36,901 nt of DNA from CALBPI01 sp039814545 (GTDB lineage Bacteria; Pseudomonadota; Gammaproteobacteria; Steroidobacterales; Woeseiaceae). Shown one piece after another: positions 29,142 to 36,901 of the stretch. Below the pieces are notes generated by a model. The model searched no databases and was not told the DNA's origin. It was given only the letters and a program-made list of their open reading frames with translations. The stretch spans positions 1-36,901 of the forward strand of contig JBCCBB010000019.1 of the NCBI GenBank assembly GCA_039814545.1, in the 5' to 3' direction. Each line of letters opens with the position of its first letter. Position 1 is the first letter of the stretch. The position numbers were made by a program, and so were the translations under genes.

Positions 29142-31925
29142 TCAGTCGTTAAGCTCGCGCGCGAGCCGCACGCCACGCTCGTCCACGATGAGCTCGACCT
29201 CGTCGCCAATGTCGAACTCAGGCAGCGAGATATCGGGGACGGCGCGTTCGGGTACCTCACCACGAGGTGCTGCACCCTTGCTCGTATCGAAGTAGATGAT
29301 CTGCTTCCAGCAGCGCCGAACGTCGTCACCCAGCACGAGCACGAGATCGCCCACAGCCGCTGACGCCAACGCGTGATTGACGGCTTCCTGCTCGTCGACG
29401 ATGACCTCGATCTGACTGTCGTCAACACCCGCGTCACGCAGCGTGGCCGCGAGCATCTGCGGCACCTCGTCATCACCACGACCCCGCGCGCGATCGTCGC
29501 GCTTGCAGATGAAGTGATCGAAGTGCGGGGCCGCCAGCCGCGCGATGTTCTCGATGTCCTCGTCGCGACGGTCGCCTGGAGCCGCCAGCACAATCGTGCG
29601 CCGGCCCGCCACGTCGAGCAGACTCGCGAGTTCGCAGATGGCTTTGACGGCGGCCGGGTTGTGCGCGTAGTCGAGGATCACCTTGAACGGGTGCTCGTCG
29701 AAAATGTTCATGCGGCCCGGCGCCTGGAAGAACGATGTGCCGAAGGTGCGCAGACCCTGGCGGATGTTGTCGAGCGAGACGTCCATGTTGTAGGCAAGTG
29801 CTGCGGCGAACATCGCGTTTTGCACGTTGTGCAGCGCGCGGCCCTCGAGCGTCGCGGGGATCAGGTGCGTCCAGAGCAACGGGATGTGCGTGTCGCTGCC
29901 GTAGATCGTGATCATGTGGCCATTGATGCCCTGCTCGAGGACGAAGGCCTGGCCGCCGGCGTCGATGTGCTGCTTCACGAGCGGGTGGTCGGCGCGCATC
30001 GTGACGTAGCAGAGACGTTCGGCGTCTGTGTAATCCGCCATGCGCAGACAGTTCGGATCGTCGGCGTTGAGCACAGCCGCCTTCTTCGCAATCTCGACAG
30101 GCAGACGCTTGAGCTCGGCCAGCTGCTCGACGGTATCGATGCCGCCAATACCCAGGTGATCGCCGCTGACATTGAGGCAACAAGCCACATCGCACTCGCG
30201 GAAACCAATACCCGCACGGAGCATGCCGCCGCGCGCCACCTCCATGACCGCCGCGTCGACATCCGGGTCGCGCAACACCATGGAGGCCGCCGTCGGGCCC
30301 GTCATGTCGCCCTGCACACTCAGCGAACCGTCAATGTAGACGCCTTCAGTTGAGGTCAGACCAACGGTGAAACCCGACAGCTTGAGGATGTGCGCGAGCA
30401 TGCGTGAGGTCGTGGTCTTACCGTTGGTCCCCGTGATGGTCGCAATGGGAATGCGGCTTGGTGTCCCCGACGGGAACAACATATCGATAACAGGACCCGC
30501 GACATCGCGCGGCGTGCCTTCGCTGGGCGCCACGTGCATGCGAAAACCTGGGCCCGCGTTCACCTCGCAAATCGCCCCGCCCGTTTCGCGGTAGGAGAGG
30601 CTGATGTCTGTGGTCAGGAAGTCGACGCCACCCACATCGAGGCCGATGGCCTTGACCGTACGCTCTGCCATCTCGCGGTTGTCGGGGTGGACGATGTCCG
30701 TGACGTCGATGGCCGTGCCGCCTGTTGACAGGTTGCCCGTAGAGCGCAGGAACACGATCTCATCCGCCGGCGGCACCGAGTCGCGGTCGTAACCGGCCTG
30801 CGTCATAAGTCGCTCGGCCTGGTGATCGAATTCAAGGCGTGTGAGCACCTTTTCGTGGCCCACACCGCGGCGCGGATCGGCATTCACGACATCGACGAGC
30901 TCGGCAATCGTGCTTTTGCCGTCACCCACGACGTGGCCGGGCATGCGTTTGGCGGCCGCGATGAGTTTGCCGTCGACCACGAGCATGCGGTGATCGAGGC
31001 CCTGGATGTAGCTTTCGACGAGCACCGTGCGCGCGTGTTCGCGGGCCTTGTCGAAAGCGACCTCGACCTGCTCGAGCGAGGTCAGCCCGATCGACACGCC
31101 GCGGCCGTGGTTGGCGTCGAGTGGCTTGACGACAACGGGGAAGCCGATGCGCTTGGCCGCGCGTACGGCCAGGGCCTGGCTGCGCACCGCAAACTGCTGC
31201 GGTACAGGCAAACCCAGATCCCGCAGGATCGCGTTAGTCTCTTCCTTGTCGCCTGCGAGATCGACGGCAATGTTGCTCGTGTTGCCCGTGCAGGTGGCCT
31301 GCAGCCGACGCTGGTAGCGGCCGTGACCCAGCTGGATGAGGCTGTAGTCGTTAAGCCGGAGCCAGGGAATGCCGCGTTCTTTGGCCGCCTCAACGAGCGA
31401 TGCCGTACTCGGGCCCAGCGCGCGCTTCTGCGCGTAGCGAATGAAGTTGTCGCGGGCTTCCTCGAAGTCCCACTCGGGGTCGGGCGCGTCCACCTGCAGC
31501 TCGGCGGGCAGTAGGCTTTGCAGCAGCTTGTTTGCGAGCCGGCTGGCCTCGAGGCCCACGCGGCGATCGCGGTAGGCGAAGACCATGTTGTAGAGGCCGG
31601 GCTGGCCTTCAACCGAGCGCGTGCGCCCGAAGGTCACATCGATGCCGGCCACGCTCTGCAGCTCGAGTGCGACGTGCTCCATGATGTGGCCCATCCAGGT
31701 GCCCTCGTCCTCGCGCAGGCGACGCACGAAACCGCCCGGCTGGCGGTAACTGCAGCCGTGCTCGTCGAGACCCGGCAGGGCGGCGAGCAGCCCGTCGATG
31801 AACGCGGGGCCGATCTTGGCAGACGGCCAATGCTCGAGCTCGCCCAGGTCCAGGACGTGGCGAATGACGGGAAAGTGGGCGTAGACGGACGGACCCACGT
31901 AAACGTTGGTAGAGACGACGCGCAT
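29142..31925 (-). CDS. cphA: Cyanophycin synthetase
   Basis: CphA polymerises Asp and Arg into cyanophycin (multi-L-arginyl-poly-L-aspartate) using ATP. The protein has 927 residues, slightly longer than typical cyanobacterial enzymes. The N-terminal domain (1 to about 160) includes 'WMGHIMEHVALELQ'. The ATP-grasp domain (about 210-480) shows 'GFPVVVKPLDANHGRGVSIG', 'RMLVVDGKLIAAAKR', 'VVGDGKSTIAELV' and 'AICEVNAGPGFRMH'. The Mur-ligase domain has its P-loop 'GTNGKTTT' at 499-506, then 'VMEVARGGMLRAG' and 'ILDYAHNPAAV'. It lies between cyanophycinase (64-base gap upstream) and the Mur-only homologue (2-base gap downstream). All key motifs are intact, so the host probably makes cyanophycin. 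Confidence 0.96.
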   Translation of the reverse strand: MRVVSTNVYVGPSVYAHFPVIRHVLDLGELEHWPSAKIGPAFIDGLLAALPGLDEHGCSYRQPGGFVRRLREDEGTWMGHIMEHVALELQSVAGIDVTFGRTRSVEGQPGLYNMVFAYRDRRVGLEASRLANKLLQSLLPAELQVDAPDPEWDFEEARDNFIRYAQKRALGPSTASLVEAAKERGIPWLRLNDYSLIQLGHGRYQRRLQATCTGNTSNIAVDLAGDKEETNAILRDLGLPVPQQFAVRSQALAVRAAKRIGFPVVVKPLDANHGRGVSIGLTSLEQVEVAFDKAREHARTVLVESYIQGLDHRMLVVDGKLIAAAKRMPGHVVGDGKSTIAELVDVVNADPRRGVGHEKVLTRLEFDHQAERLMTQAGYDRDSVPPADEIVFLRSTGNLSTGGTAIDVTDIVHPDNREMAERTVKAIGLDVGGVDFLTTDISLSYRETGGAICEVNAGPGFRMHVAPSEGTPRDVAGPVIDMLFPSGTPSRIPIATITGTNGKTTTSRMLAHILKLSGFTVGLTSTEGVYIDGSLSVQGDMTGPTAASMVLRDPDVDAAVMEVARGGMLRAGIGFRECDVACCLNVSGDHLGIGGIDTVEQLAELKRLPVEIAKKAAVLNADDPNCLRMADYTDAERLCYVTMRADHPLVKQHIDAGGQAFVLEQGINGHMITIYGSDTHIPLLWTHLIPATLEGRALHNVQNAMFAAALAYNMDVSLDNIRQGLRTFGTSFFQAPGRMNIFDEHPFKVILDYAHNPAAVKAICELASLLDVAGRRTIVLAAPGDRRDEDIENIARLAAPHFDHFICKRDDRARGRGDDEVPQMLAATLRDAGVDDSQIEVIVDEQEAVNHALASAAVGDLVLVLGDDVRRCWKQIIYFDTSKGAAPRGEVPERAVPDISLPEFDIGDEVELIVDERGVRLARELND

Positions 31926-31989
31926 CGGCTAGCTCCGGCGACCGCTCGCAGCGGCTTCTTGTGGCGCCGCGACTCCCTAGTGCGGCTGG

Positions 31990-32808
31990 CTACTCAGAAT
32001 ACGCACTGCGCGTGGCGATTTCGAATCGTCCGCCCGAGATAAGGATGTGCAGCTTCACGCCAAGCAGGCTCACGGGTTCGCCCTGGCGGGCGCGGTCCAT
32101 GGACGAGAAGCTCATGTCGCTTGGGTCGATGACCGTTATGCCACCCGAACCGACCACCTCGAAGCTGTCGCCGGGCTTGATGAAGGCAGCCGTGTCTTCG
32201 TCGAGCCCGATGCCGCAGGCGAACGGATTATAGGCCAGCGCCGTAAGCAGACGCCCCACGCGGTCACGCTGGCGGAAGTGCTGGTCGATGATGAAGTTAT
32301 TCGTGAGCCCGAGGCCCGGCGCCAGCGTCACCATGTCCGGTGACGGCGTGGGCCCCTCGCGGCCGCCCGCGATCATGTGCTCGGGCATAAAGGCCGCGCC
32401 CGCCGACGTGCCGGCCACGTGCATCCCCTCGGCGTTGCGGCGCCGAATGAGGCGCGCCACTTGCGTGCCGCCCAGCGTCGTCGACAGCCGCAGCTGGTTG
32501 CCGCCCGTCATGAACACGCCGTCGGCCTTGCCGAGGTACTCGAGCAGGCTCGCGTCATCACAGTCTTCGCGCGTCTCAAACGGCAGCACCCGCGCGTGGC
32601 TCACGCCCAGGCGGCGGAACAGCTTTTCGTAGTTGCGCCCAGTGTCCTCAAGCTGTGAGGCCGTTGGGATGATCGCGATGCGTGCGGGTTTACCGCCGCA
32701 AATCTCGACAAAGCGGTCCAGGATCTCGGGGTTCGAGAGTTTTTCCTCGGCGCCGCCGATGGGAATGATGTAGCCGCGCTTGGTGTTGTCGATAGAGGGT
32801 GAAGGCAT
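31990..32808 (-). CDS. cphB: Cyanophycinase
   Basis: CphB is a serine exopeptidase of family S51 that degrades cyanophycin to beta-Asp-Arg dipeptides. The protein has 272 residues, the usual size of the intracellular form, and no signal peptide. The nucleophile is Ser135 in 'HVAGTSAGAAF'. His177 in 'IIDQHFRQRDR' and Glu204 in 'GIGLDEDTA' correspond, with a constant shift of three, to Ser132, His174 and Glu201 of the Synechocystis enzyme. 'TGGNQ' at 101-105 is also typical. It follows the isoaspartyl dipeptidase gene by 14 bases and precedes cphA by 64. The cytoplasmic location suits turnover of the cell's own polymer. Confidence 0.95.
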   Translation of the reverse strand: MPSPSIDNTKRGYIIPIGGAEEKLSNPEILDRFVEICGGKPARIAIIPTASQLEDTGRNYEKLFRRLGVSHARVLPFETREDCDDASLLEYLGKADGVFMTGGNQLRLSTTLGGTQVARLIRRRNAEGMHVAGTSAGAAFMPEHMIAGGREGPTPSPDMVTLAPGLGLTNNFIIDQHFRQRDRVGRLLTALAYNPFACGIGLDEDTAAFIKPGDSFEVVGSGGITVIDPSDMSFSSMDRARQGEPVSLLGVKLHILISGGRFEIATRSAYSE

Positions 32809-32822
32809 GCGTCGTCAGTCTG

Positions 32823-33989
32823 TCAAAGCGTCTCAAAAGTGCCCACGACAAGCTGCTCGCCGTCGCGGCGGTGCCAGGTGCCCCGCGCCATGACGCCGTC
32901 CACGGCGCCGGCATCATCGAGCACGACCAGATCGGCGTCACCACCGACGGCGATCCGACCTTTGCTGTGCAGTCGCAGTAGCGTGGCGGGGTTGCTCGTA
33001 AACGCGGTCAACGCGTCGGCGAGCGGAATGCCGGCCGAGACCAACTCGGCAAGGGTGCCGGCCAGGCCTGCGGGCGTGCCGATGTCCATGCGTACGACTT
33101 CGCCCGAGTCATTGAAATGCGGCAGGCAGCCACCGCCATCGGAGCTGATGGTGATGCGATCCGCAGGCGCACCCGCCTCGGCGTAGCGCAGGAAACCATC
33201 GGCTGCGGTCCAGGCGTCCTCGTCCTCTGCGACCGGGAACGCCGTCAGGTCAATCCAGGACCCAGCCTTCGCCAGATCAACCGCCTCGTCGAACAGCGCG
33301 CGGCGGCGGTTGCAGTGCGTGGGGTGAAAAACACGCGCGGGCAGCTCGGATTCGGCCAACGCCATGCGCACGAGCTCGAGTCCACGCGGCCCATCCCCGA
33401 GGTGCAAATGCAGAATCCCGGCTTTGCCCGTCATCAGGCCCGCGACGTGCGCATCACTGGCGATGCGCAGAATCTCCTCGAGCTTCGGCTGGCTTGAGCG
33501 GTGGTCGGAAATGGCAATTTCCCCGACCCCGATCACGGGCTCCAGGTTGACGATATCGCTGCGCACGTCGCCAGTGAATGTCACGGGCGGCACGCGATAG
33601 CTCCCGGTGTAGCACCAGGCGCTAATGCCCTCGGCGCGAAGCGCGCGTGTGGCCGCCAGCAGCTGCGAGGTATCGCGCGTCGTGTCATCGGTGCCCAGCA
33701 AGCCAAGCACCGTGGTGACACCCGCCGAGGTGAACAGACTGATCGGTGGCGCCGGTACGCGACTCGCGTAGCCCGACTCACCGCCGCCGCCCGTGCTGTG
33801 CGCGTGGCAGTCGACGAAGCCCGGCACGACGCGGCGACCGGCGGCGTCCCAGGTGGTCACGCCCAGCGCGGCATCCAGAAACGGCACGCTATCGCCCAGC
33901 CAGAGCACCTGGCCACCGCCCACGAGCACGTGTCGCACACCGAGAGACTCGGGCGCGTACACATCGGCATTGGTGATGAGCTGCAGCAC
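32823..33989 (-). CDS. iadA: Isoaspartyl dipeptidase
   Basis: This zinc amidohydrolase splits beta-aspartyl dipeptides and here should finish cyanophycin breakdown by cutting beta-Asp-Arg to Asp and Arg. Metal and substrate residues in order: His62/His64 in 'VDCHAH', Glu71 in 'GGGGESGY', Tyr131 in 'TGSYRVP', Arg164 in 'SDHRSS', His196 in 'LHLHLGDG', His225 in 'HPTHCNR' and Asp284 in 'ISSDGGG'. The carbamylated Lys162 of E. coli IadA aligns with Glu157 ('GVGEIAISDHR'), a carboxylate that could bridge the metals. I start it at GTG 33989 (388 residues; E. coli 390) because homology begins at 'LQLITNADVYAPE'. The open frame runs further up to 34199, but that part overlaps the TonB-like gene and has no protein character. 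No strong ribosome-binding site is seen. Confidence 0.9.
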   Translation of the reverse strand: MLQLITNADVYAPESLGVRHVLVGGGQVLWLGDSVPFLDAALGVTTWDAAGRRVVPGFVDCHAHSTGGGGESGYASRVPAPPISLFTSAGVTTVLGLLGTDDTTRDTSQLLAATRALRAEGISAWCYTGSYRVPPVTFTGDVRSDIVNLEPVIGVGEIAISDHRSSQPKLEEILRIASDAHVAGLMTGKAGILHLHLGDGPRGLELVRMALAESELPARVFHPTHCNRRRALFDEAVDLAKAGSWIDLTAFPVAEDEDAWTAADGFLRYAEAGAPADRITISSDGGGCLPHFNDSGEVVRMDIGTPAGLAGTLAELVSAGIPLADALTAFTSNPATLLRLHSKGRIAVGGDADLVVLDDAGAVDGVMARGTWHRRDGEQLVVGTFETL

Positions 33990-34053
33990 TTCAGGAGGGG
34001 ATGCGGTAGAAACGGGGCGCAATGGTACCGCAGGGCGTCTCGATGCGGGGCGC

Positions 34054-34644
34054 TTAGTCCATCTGAAAGCGGATTCGCGCTTCCACGCCAGGCGTATCCA
34101 CCACCTCGCCGTCGACGACACGCGGCTTGTATTTGAACTTGCTGACCGCCTGCTTCGCCGAGCGCTCAAAAATGCTGTCTGTGGAATACGTGACAACAAT
34201 GTCCGCCGTCGAGCCGTTCGCCTTCGCCGTGAACATCAAGTCCACGTAGCCCTCGGTGCCCGTCTCAAAGGCCGCCTGGGGATAGATGGGGGCCACGCGC
34301 ACAATGGGCAGCGCGTCCTCTACGTAAACGGGCGGCGGCGCCGTTTCGCTGCGGCACACGCGACAGGCGCGGACGCGCGTCTCGGTGCCTTCTTCGATGT
34401 CCTCGAGCTGCAACATTTCGAAGCCACCCTTCACCATCGTCGCCAGCGGTGTGTCACCCAGATACCAGTCGACGCGTGCGCATTGCGGCGTGTCCACGGT
34501 GAAATCGAGGTGCTCAGCATTGCGGCTGATCTCGGCCTCACAGCGTTCCGCGAACCCGGCCGGGCCGCACAAACACACGGGACCTTCTGCGAATGCGGGT
34601 GCTGCGAGCATCAGTACTGCTGCAAGGCACAATCCAAACCTCAT
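34054..34644 (-). CDS. Periplasmic TonB C-terminal domain protein, Cys-rich
   Basis: This 196-residue protein has a signal peptide ('LCLAAVLMLAAPAFAEG'), a Cys-rich middle (Cys24, 26, 35, 55, 94, 97, including CxC and CxxC pairs) and a C-terminal TonB-like domain (about 110-195: 'IVRVAPIYPQAAFETGTEGY', 'AKQAVSKFKYKPRVVDG'). TonB itself has an N-terminal membrane anchor and Pro-rich spacer; both are absent, so this is more likely a free periplasmic protein than an energy transducer. The ATG overlaps the stop of the outer-membrane factor gene as ATGA, indicating translational coupling with the efflux genes. A longer in-frame ORF from 34917 lies inside that gene and is a shadow. Confidence 0.75.
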   Translation of the reverse strand: MRFGLCLAAVLMLAAPAFAEGPVCLCGPAGFAERCEAEISRNAEHLDFTVDTPQCARVDWYLGDTPLATMVKGGFEMLQLEDIEEGTETRVRACRVCRSETAPPPVYVEDALPIVRVAPIYPQAAFETGTEGYVDLMFTAKANGSTADIVVTYSTDSIFERSAKQAVSKFKYKPRVVDGEVVDTPGVEARIRFQMD

Positions 34645-36044
34645 TCGACGAAACTCCCGCCCAGCGCCTTGTACAAGGCCGCCAGCGCCGTGGCCCGGTC
34701 CGTGGTGGCCACGGCCAGTTGATCCTGCAGGTCCAGCGAGGTGCGCTCCGCATCGAGCACGGACAGGAAATTGTCGGCGCCATTGTCGTAGCGCAGCCGC
34801 GCGAGCCGACTCGCGTCCTCGGACTCGCTCACGGCCACCTCGAGCGTGGCCACCGTCTCGGTGGTCGCGCGGTAATTGGCCAAGGCGTTTTCGGTTTCTT
34901 CGAGCGCCAGGCGCCACGACTGTTCGAAGCGCGCGTAGGCGGCTTCGGCGCGCGCCTCGGCGGCCTGGATGTTGCGCTTCACGCGCCCATAGTCGAGAAA
35001 GCGCCAGCTGATGGTGGGCGCGAAAAGCCAGCGCTCGCCGGAGCTCTGGCCGATCGCGCTTTCAGACACACCCGTCCAACCGAAGCTGCCCAGCAGTTCG
35101 AGCTTGGGATAGAGCTGCGCCGTCTCGACACCGACACCCGAAACGGCTTCGGCCAGACGCCGCTCTGCAGCGACCACGTCGGGGCGCCGCGCGAGCCAGG
35201 CCGCAGGGGTGCCGACCGGGCGAAGCTCGGGCATCACAGGCATGCCCGTCGGCACCATGAGCTGCGCGCGCACGTCGGCGGGGGTTTGCGCGGTCAAAAC
35301 GGCGAGGCGTTGCTCGGCCTGCGTGCGCGCGACCTTGGCGCCGGGCAGCGTCGCCGCGACGCTGCGCTCTAGCGCGCGGGCTCGCGCAACATCGAGTGAC
35401 GTGCCGCTGCCGGCCTCAAACGCACGCTCGAGAATCTCGAGATTATCGGCCTGATTGGCGAGGTTTCGCTCGAGCAACGCGATGCGCAACGCGGCACCGC
35501 GCCACGCGAAATAGGCCTGGGCCGTCTCGGCCACAATGCTGAGCTCGGCCGCGTAGTAGGCCGCCGTGTCCGCCTCGTCGCGGCGCACAATGCCTTCGGC
35601 CTGGCGACGCAGGTTGCCGAACAGATCGATTTCCCAGGCCATGTCGAAGCCGAACAAGTTGCGCTCGGCCACGCCGCCGAACGGGAACGCAAACGGGTCG
35701 TCCTCAGCCTGGGTCACGCGTTCGCGATTGCCTTCGGCCGTGATCGTCGGGAACAGACTGAAGATGCGCAGCCCCGACAACGCGCGCGTCTCGTCGCGCA
35801 CGGCCGCGGCTTCGGCCAGCGTCAGGTTGCGCTCGCGTGCCCGGGCAATGAGTGCGGCCAACTCGGGCTCGTCGAACACGGCCCAAAGCGCGCCCACGTC
35901 ATCGTAATCCGCGACATCGCCTACAGGCGCCTCGACGAAGGTCTCGGGCAGCTCGGGCTCGGGCGGTACGTGGTCCGGACCGACGGTGCAGCCGGCCAGC
36001 CAGACGAGCGCTGCGGGTAGGGCAAACCGGTGCACGCTACGCAT
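34641..36044 (-). CDS. NodT-family outer membrane efflux lipoprotein
   Basis: This is the outer-membrane channel of a tripartite efflux system, 467 residues. The lipobox 'LVWLAGC' follows a basic start ('MRSVHRFALPAAL'), and 'CTVGPDHVPPE' is the usual mature start of NodT-type proteins. Two long helical repeats of the TolC fold are visible, with 'FGFDMAWEIDLFGNLRR' in the first and 'LFAPTISWRFLDYGRVKRN' in the second, and 'YDNGADNFLSVLDAERTSLD' near the end. The start at 36044 is chosen because it opens the signal peptide; it overlaps the RND pump gene by eight bases. The gene is translationally coupled at both ends (pump upstream, TonB-like protein downstream). Confidence 0.93.
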   Translation of the reverse strand: MRSVHRFALPAALVWLAGCTVGPDHVPPEPELPETFVEAPVGDVADYDDVGALWAVFDEPELAALIARARERNLTLAEAAAVRDETRALSGLRIFSLFPTITAEGNRERVTQAEDDPFAFPFGGVAERNLFGFDMAWEIDLFGNLRRQAEGIVRRDEADTAAYYAAELSIVAETAQAYFAWRGAALRIALLERNLANQADNLEILERAFEAGSGTSLDVARARALERSVAATLPGAKVARTQAEQRLAVLTAQTPADVRAQLMVPTGMPVMPELRPVGTPAAWLARRPDVVAAERRLAEAVSGVGVETAQLYPKLELLGSFGWTGVSESAIGQSSGERWLFAPTISWRFLDYGRVKRNIQAAEARAEAAYARFEQSWRLALEETENALANYRATTETVATLEVAVSESEDASRLARLRYDNGADNFLSVLDAERTSLDLQDQLAVATTDRATALAALYKALGGSFVE

Positions 36045-36901
36045 TGGCCTGCTCCGCGGCAGCGCGTGCCTCGCGCCGTGCCTTGCCCCACTCCTCAAAT
36101 CGCCGCAGCAGCACGTAGAACACGGGCGTGAAGATCAACGCGAAGAAGGTCAAACCGAGCATGCCCGCGAAGACGGCCACGCCCATGACATTGCGAATCT
36201 CGCTGCCCGCGCCCGAGGCGAACACGAGCGGCAAGACGCCTGCGTTGAAGCTGAAGCTCGTCATGAGGATCGGGCGCAAACGAATGCGGCAGGCCTCGAT
36301 GGCAGCGTCCGTAATGCTGCGGCCTGCGCGCTCAAGATCGCGCGCAAACTCGACGATGAGAATCGCATTCTTACAGGCCAGGCCGATGAGCACGACGAGA
36401 CCGATCTGCGTGAATACGTTGTTGTCGAGGAAGGTCGGTGGTGCCACCGCGGGTGGTGGCGGCATGAACCCGGTCGCAATCTTGAGGCCGAACAACATCC
36501 CGGTGGCCTGGTTGAGCAACCAGATGCCACCCACCGCGGACAGAAGACATAGCGGCACGACGAGAATGATGGCGAGCGGCAGCGACCAGCTTTCGTAGAG
36601 TGCAGCCAACACCATGAAGACGAAGAGAATCGACAGCGGGAAGACGAGCCATTGCGCGCTGCTTTGCGTGGCCTGCTGATAGGTTAAATTAGTCCACTCA
36701 AAACTGGCACCTCGCGGCAATACGTCTCGCGCAATATCCTCGACGACGTCCAGCGCATCGCCCGAGGACAGAATCGACGGATCGGTCTCTCCCGCAAGGT
36801 CGGCTGCCGGAAACCCGTTGTAGCGAATCACAGGGTCCGGGCCAAAGGTCTCGCGCAGACTCACCACGCTCGAGATGGGCACCATGCGGCCCATGGCGTC
36901 G
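36037..36901 (-). CDS. RND efflux pump inner-membrane protein, C-terminal part
   Basis: This gene is cut by the window edge; only the last 287 or so residues are visible, with the N-terminus beyond 36901. It belongs to the HAE-1 (AcrB-like) drug/solvent efflux group. Visible are 'MVPISSVVSL', a porter-domain end, the helix 'VFPLSILFVFMVLAALYESW', 'LIGLACKNAILIVEFARDLE' and 'RLRPILMTSFSFNAGVLPLV', then the final helix and a basic cytoplasmic tail. Relative to AcrB there is an extra Pro-rich stretch ('GFMPPPPAVAPP') before 'FTQIGLVVLIGL'. The downstream outer-membrane factor gene overlaps by eight bases, so pump and channel are one operon; a membrane-fusion protein gene would be expected further upstream. 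Confidence 0.93.
   Translation of the reverse strand, partial: DAMGRMVPISSVVSLRETFGPDPVIRYNGFPAADLAGETDPSILSSGDALDVVEDIARDVLPRGASFEWTNLTYQQATQSSAQWLVFPLSILFVFMVLAALYESWSLPLAIILVVPLCLLSAVGGIWLLNQATGMLFGLKIATGFMPPPPAVAPPTFLDNNVFTQIGLVVLIGLACKNAILIVEFARDLERAGRSITDAAIEACRIRLRPILMTSFSFNAGVLPLVFASGAGSEIRNVMGVAVFAGMLGLTFFALIFTPVFYVLLRRFEEWGKARREARAAAEQANA

Noticed and set aside
29010..29363. Plus-strand ORFs within the cyanophycin genes
   Set aside because: They are shadows of cphA and its homologue, with no ribosome-binding sites and low-complexity Arg/Pro composition.
33990..34199. N-terminal extension of isoaspartyl dipeptidase up to 34199
   Set aside because: The added residues are Arg/Ser-rich shadow sequence overlapping the TonB-like gene; homology and expected length both begin at 33989.
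34645..34917. N-terminal extension of the TonB-like gene up to 34917
   Set aside because: It lies inside the outer-membrane factor gene, reads as Arg/Gly-rich shadow, and would bury the signal peptide that begins at 34644.

Overview
The window holds two unrelated kinds of DNA. Bases 1 to about 1647 are strongly A/T-rich and carry two broken genes whose fragments read like conserved cyanobacterial hypothetical proteins. From about 1648 to the end the DNA is G/C-rich, densely coding and free of broken genes. It looks like a heterotrophic proteobacterium, most likely a gammaproteobacterium, judged from lipoproteins, an OmpA-family protein, RND/NodT efflux parts, a GcvA-type LysR regulator and a cyanophycin operon. 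The switch is abrupt and no mobile element marks it, so an assembly chimera (for example cyanobacterium plus associated heterotroph) is the simplest reading.

Layout of the G/C-rich part. (1) 1671-8270 is a beta-glucan (laminarin-like) utilisation locus. A leftward operon encodes a GH3 beta-glucosidase without signal peptide, a GH17-like lipoprotein and a LysR regulator, followed by a 62-residue protein. It diverges from a GPH-family sugar symporter, and a perfect 16-bp palindromic operator lies between them. (2) 8274-16661 is one enormous leftward ORF (2795 codons counted from the likely start). It encodes a secreted protein with hundreds of Asp-rich thrombospondin type 3 calcium-binding repeats, then an anchor-like membrane segment, a second signal peptide-like segment, an OmpA-type barrel and an OmpA peptidoglycan-binding domain. 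(3) 17048-19121 encodes a NarL-type response regulator and a receiver-EAL protein (cyclic-di-GMP phosphodiesterase). (4) 19300-23746 encodes a GH53 galactanase, an MMPL/RND exporter and a lipoprotein with a duplicated domain. (5) 23811-27065 is a secreted PA-domain subtilase, with a perfect CRP-type site upstream and a strong terminator downstream. (6) 27436-33989 is a leftward cyanophycin operon in the order isoaspartyl dipeptidase, cyanophycinase, cyanophycin synthetase and a shortened Mur-ligase-only synthetase homologue. (7) 34054 to the window end encodes a TonB-like periplasmic protein, a NodT-type outer-membrane factor and the C-terminal part of an RND pump. The pump is cut by the window edge.

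How the parts fit. The glycosidases, symporter and protease suit a bacterium feeding on algal or cyanobacterial polymers. The cyanophycin operon encodes both synthesis (CphA) and full breakdown (CphB to beta-Asp-Arg, then IadA to Asp and Arg), a complete nitrogen-storage cycle. The items most worth a second look are the TSP3-to-OmpA fusion with an internal sorting-signal/signal-peptide junction, the Mur-only CphA homologue coupled to CphA, the sugar symporter with a foreign membrane domain in its central loop, and several palindromic regulatory elements. All family calls were made by eye from motifs; no database search was run.
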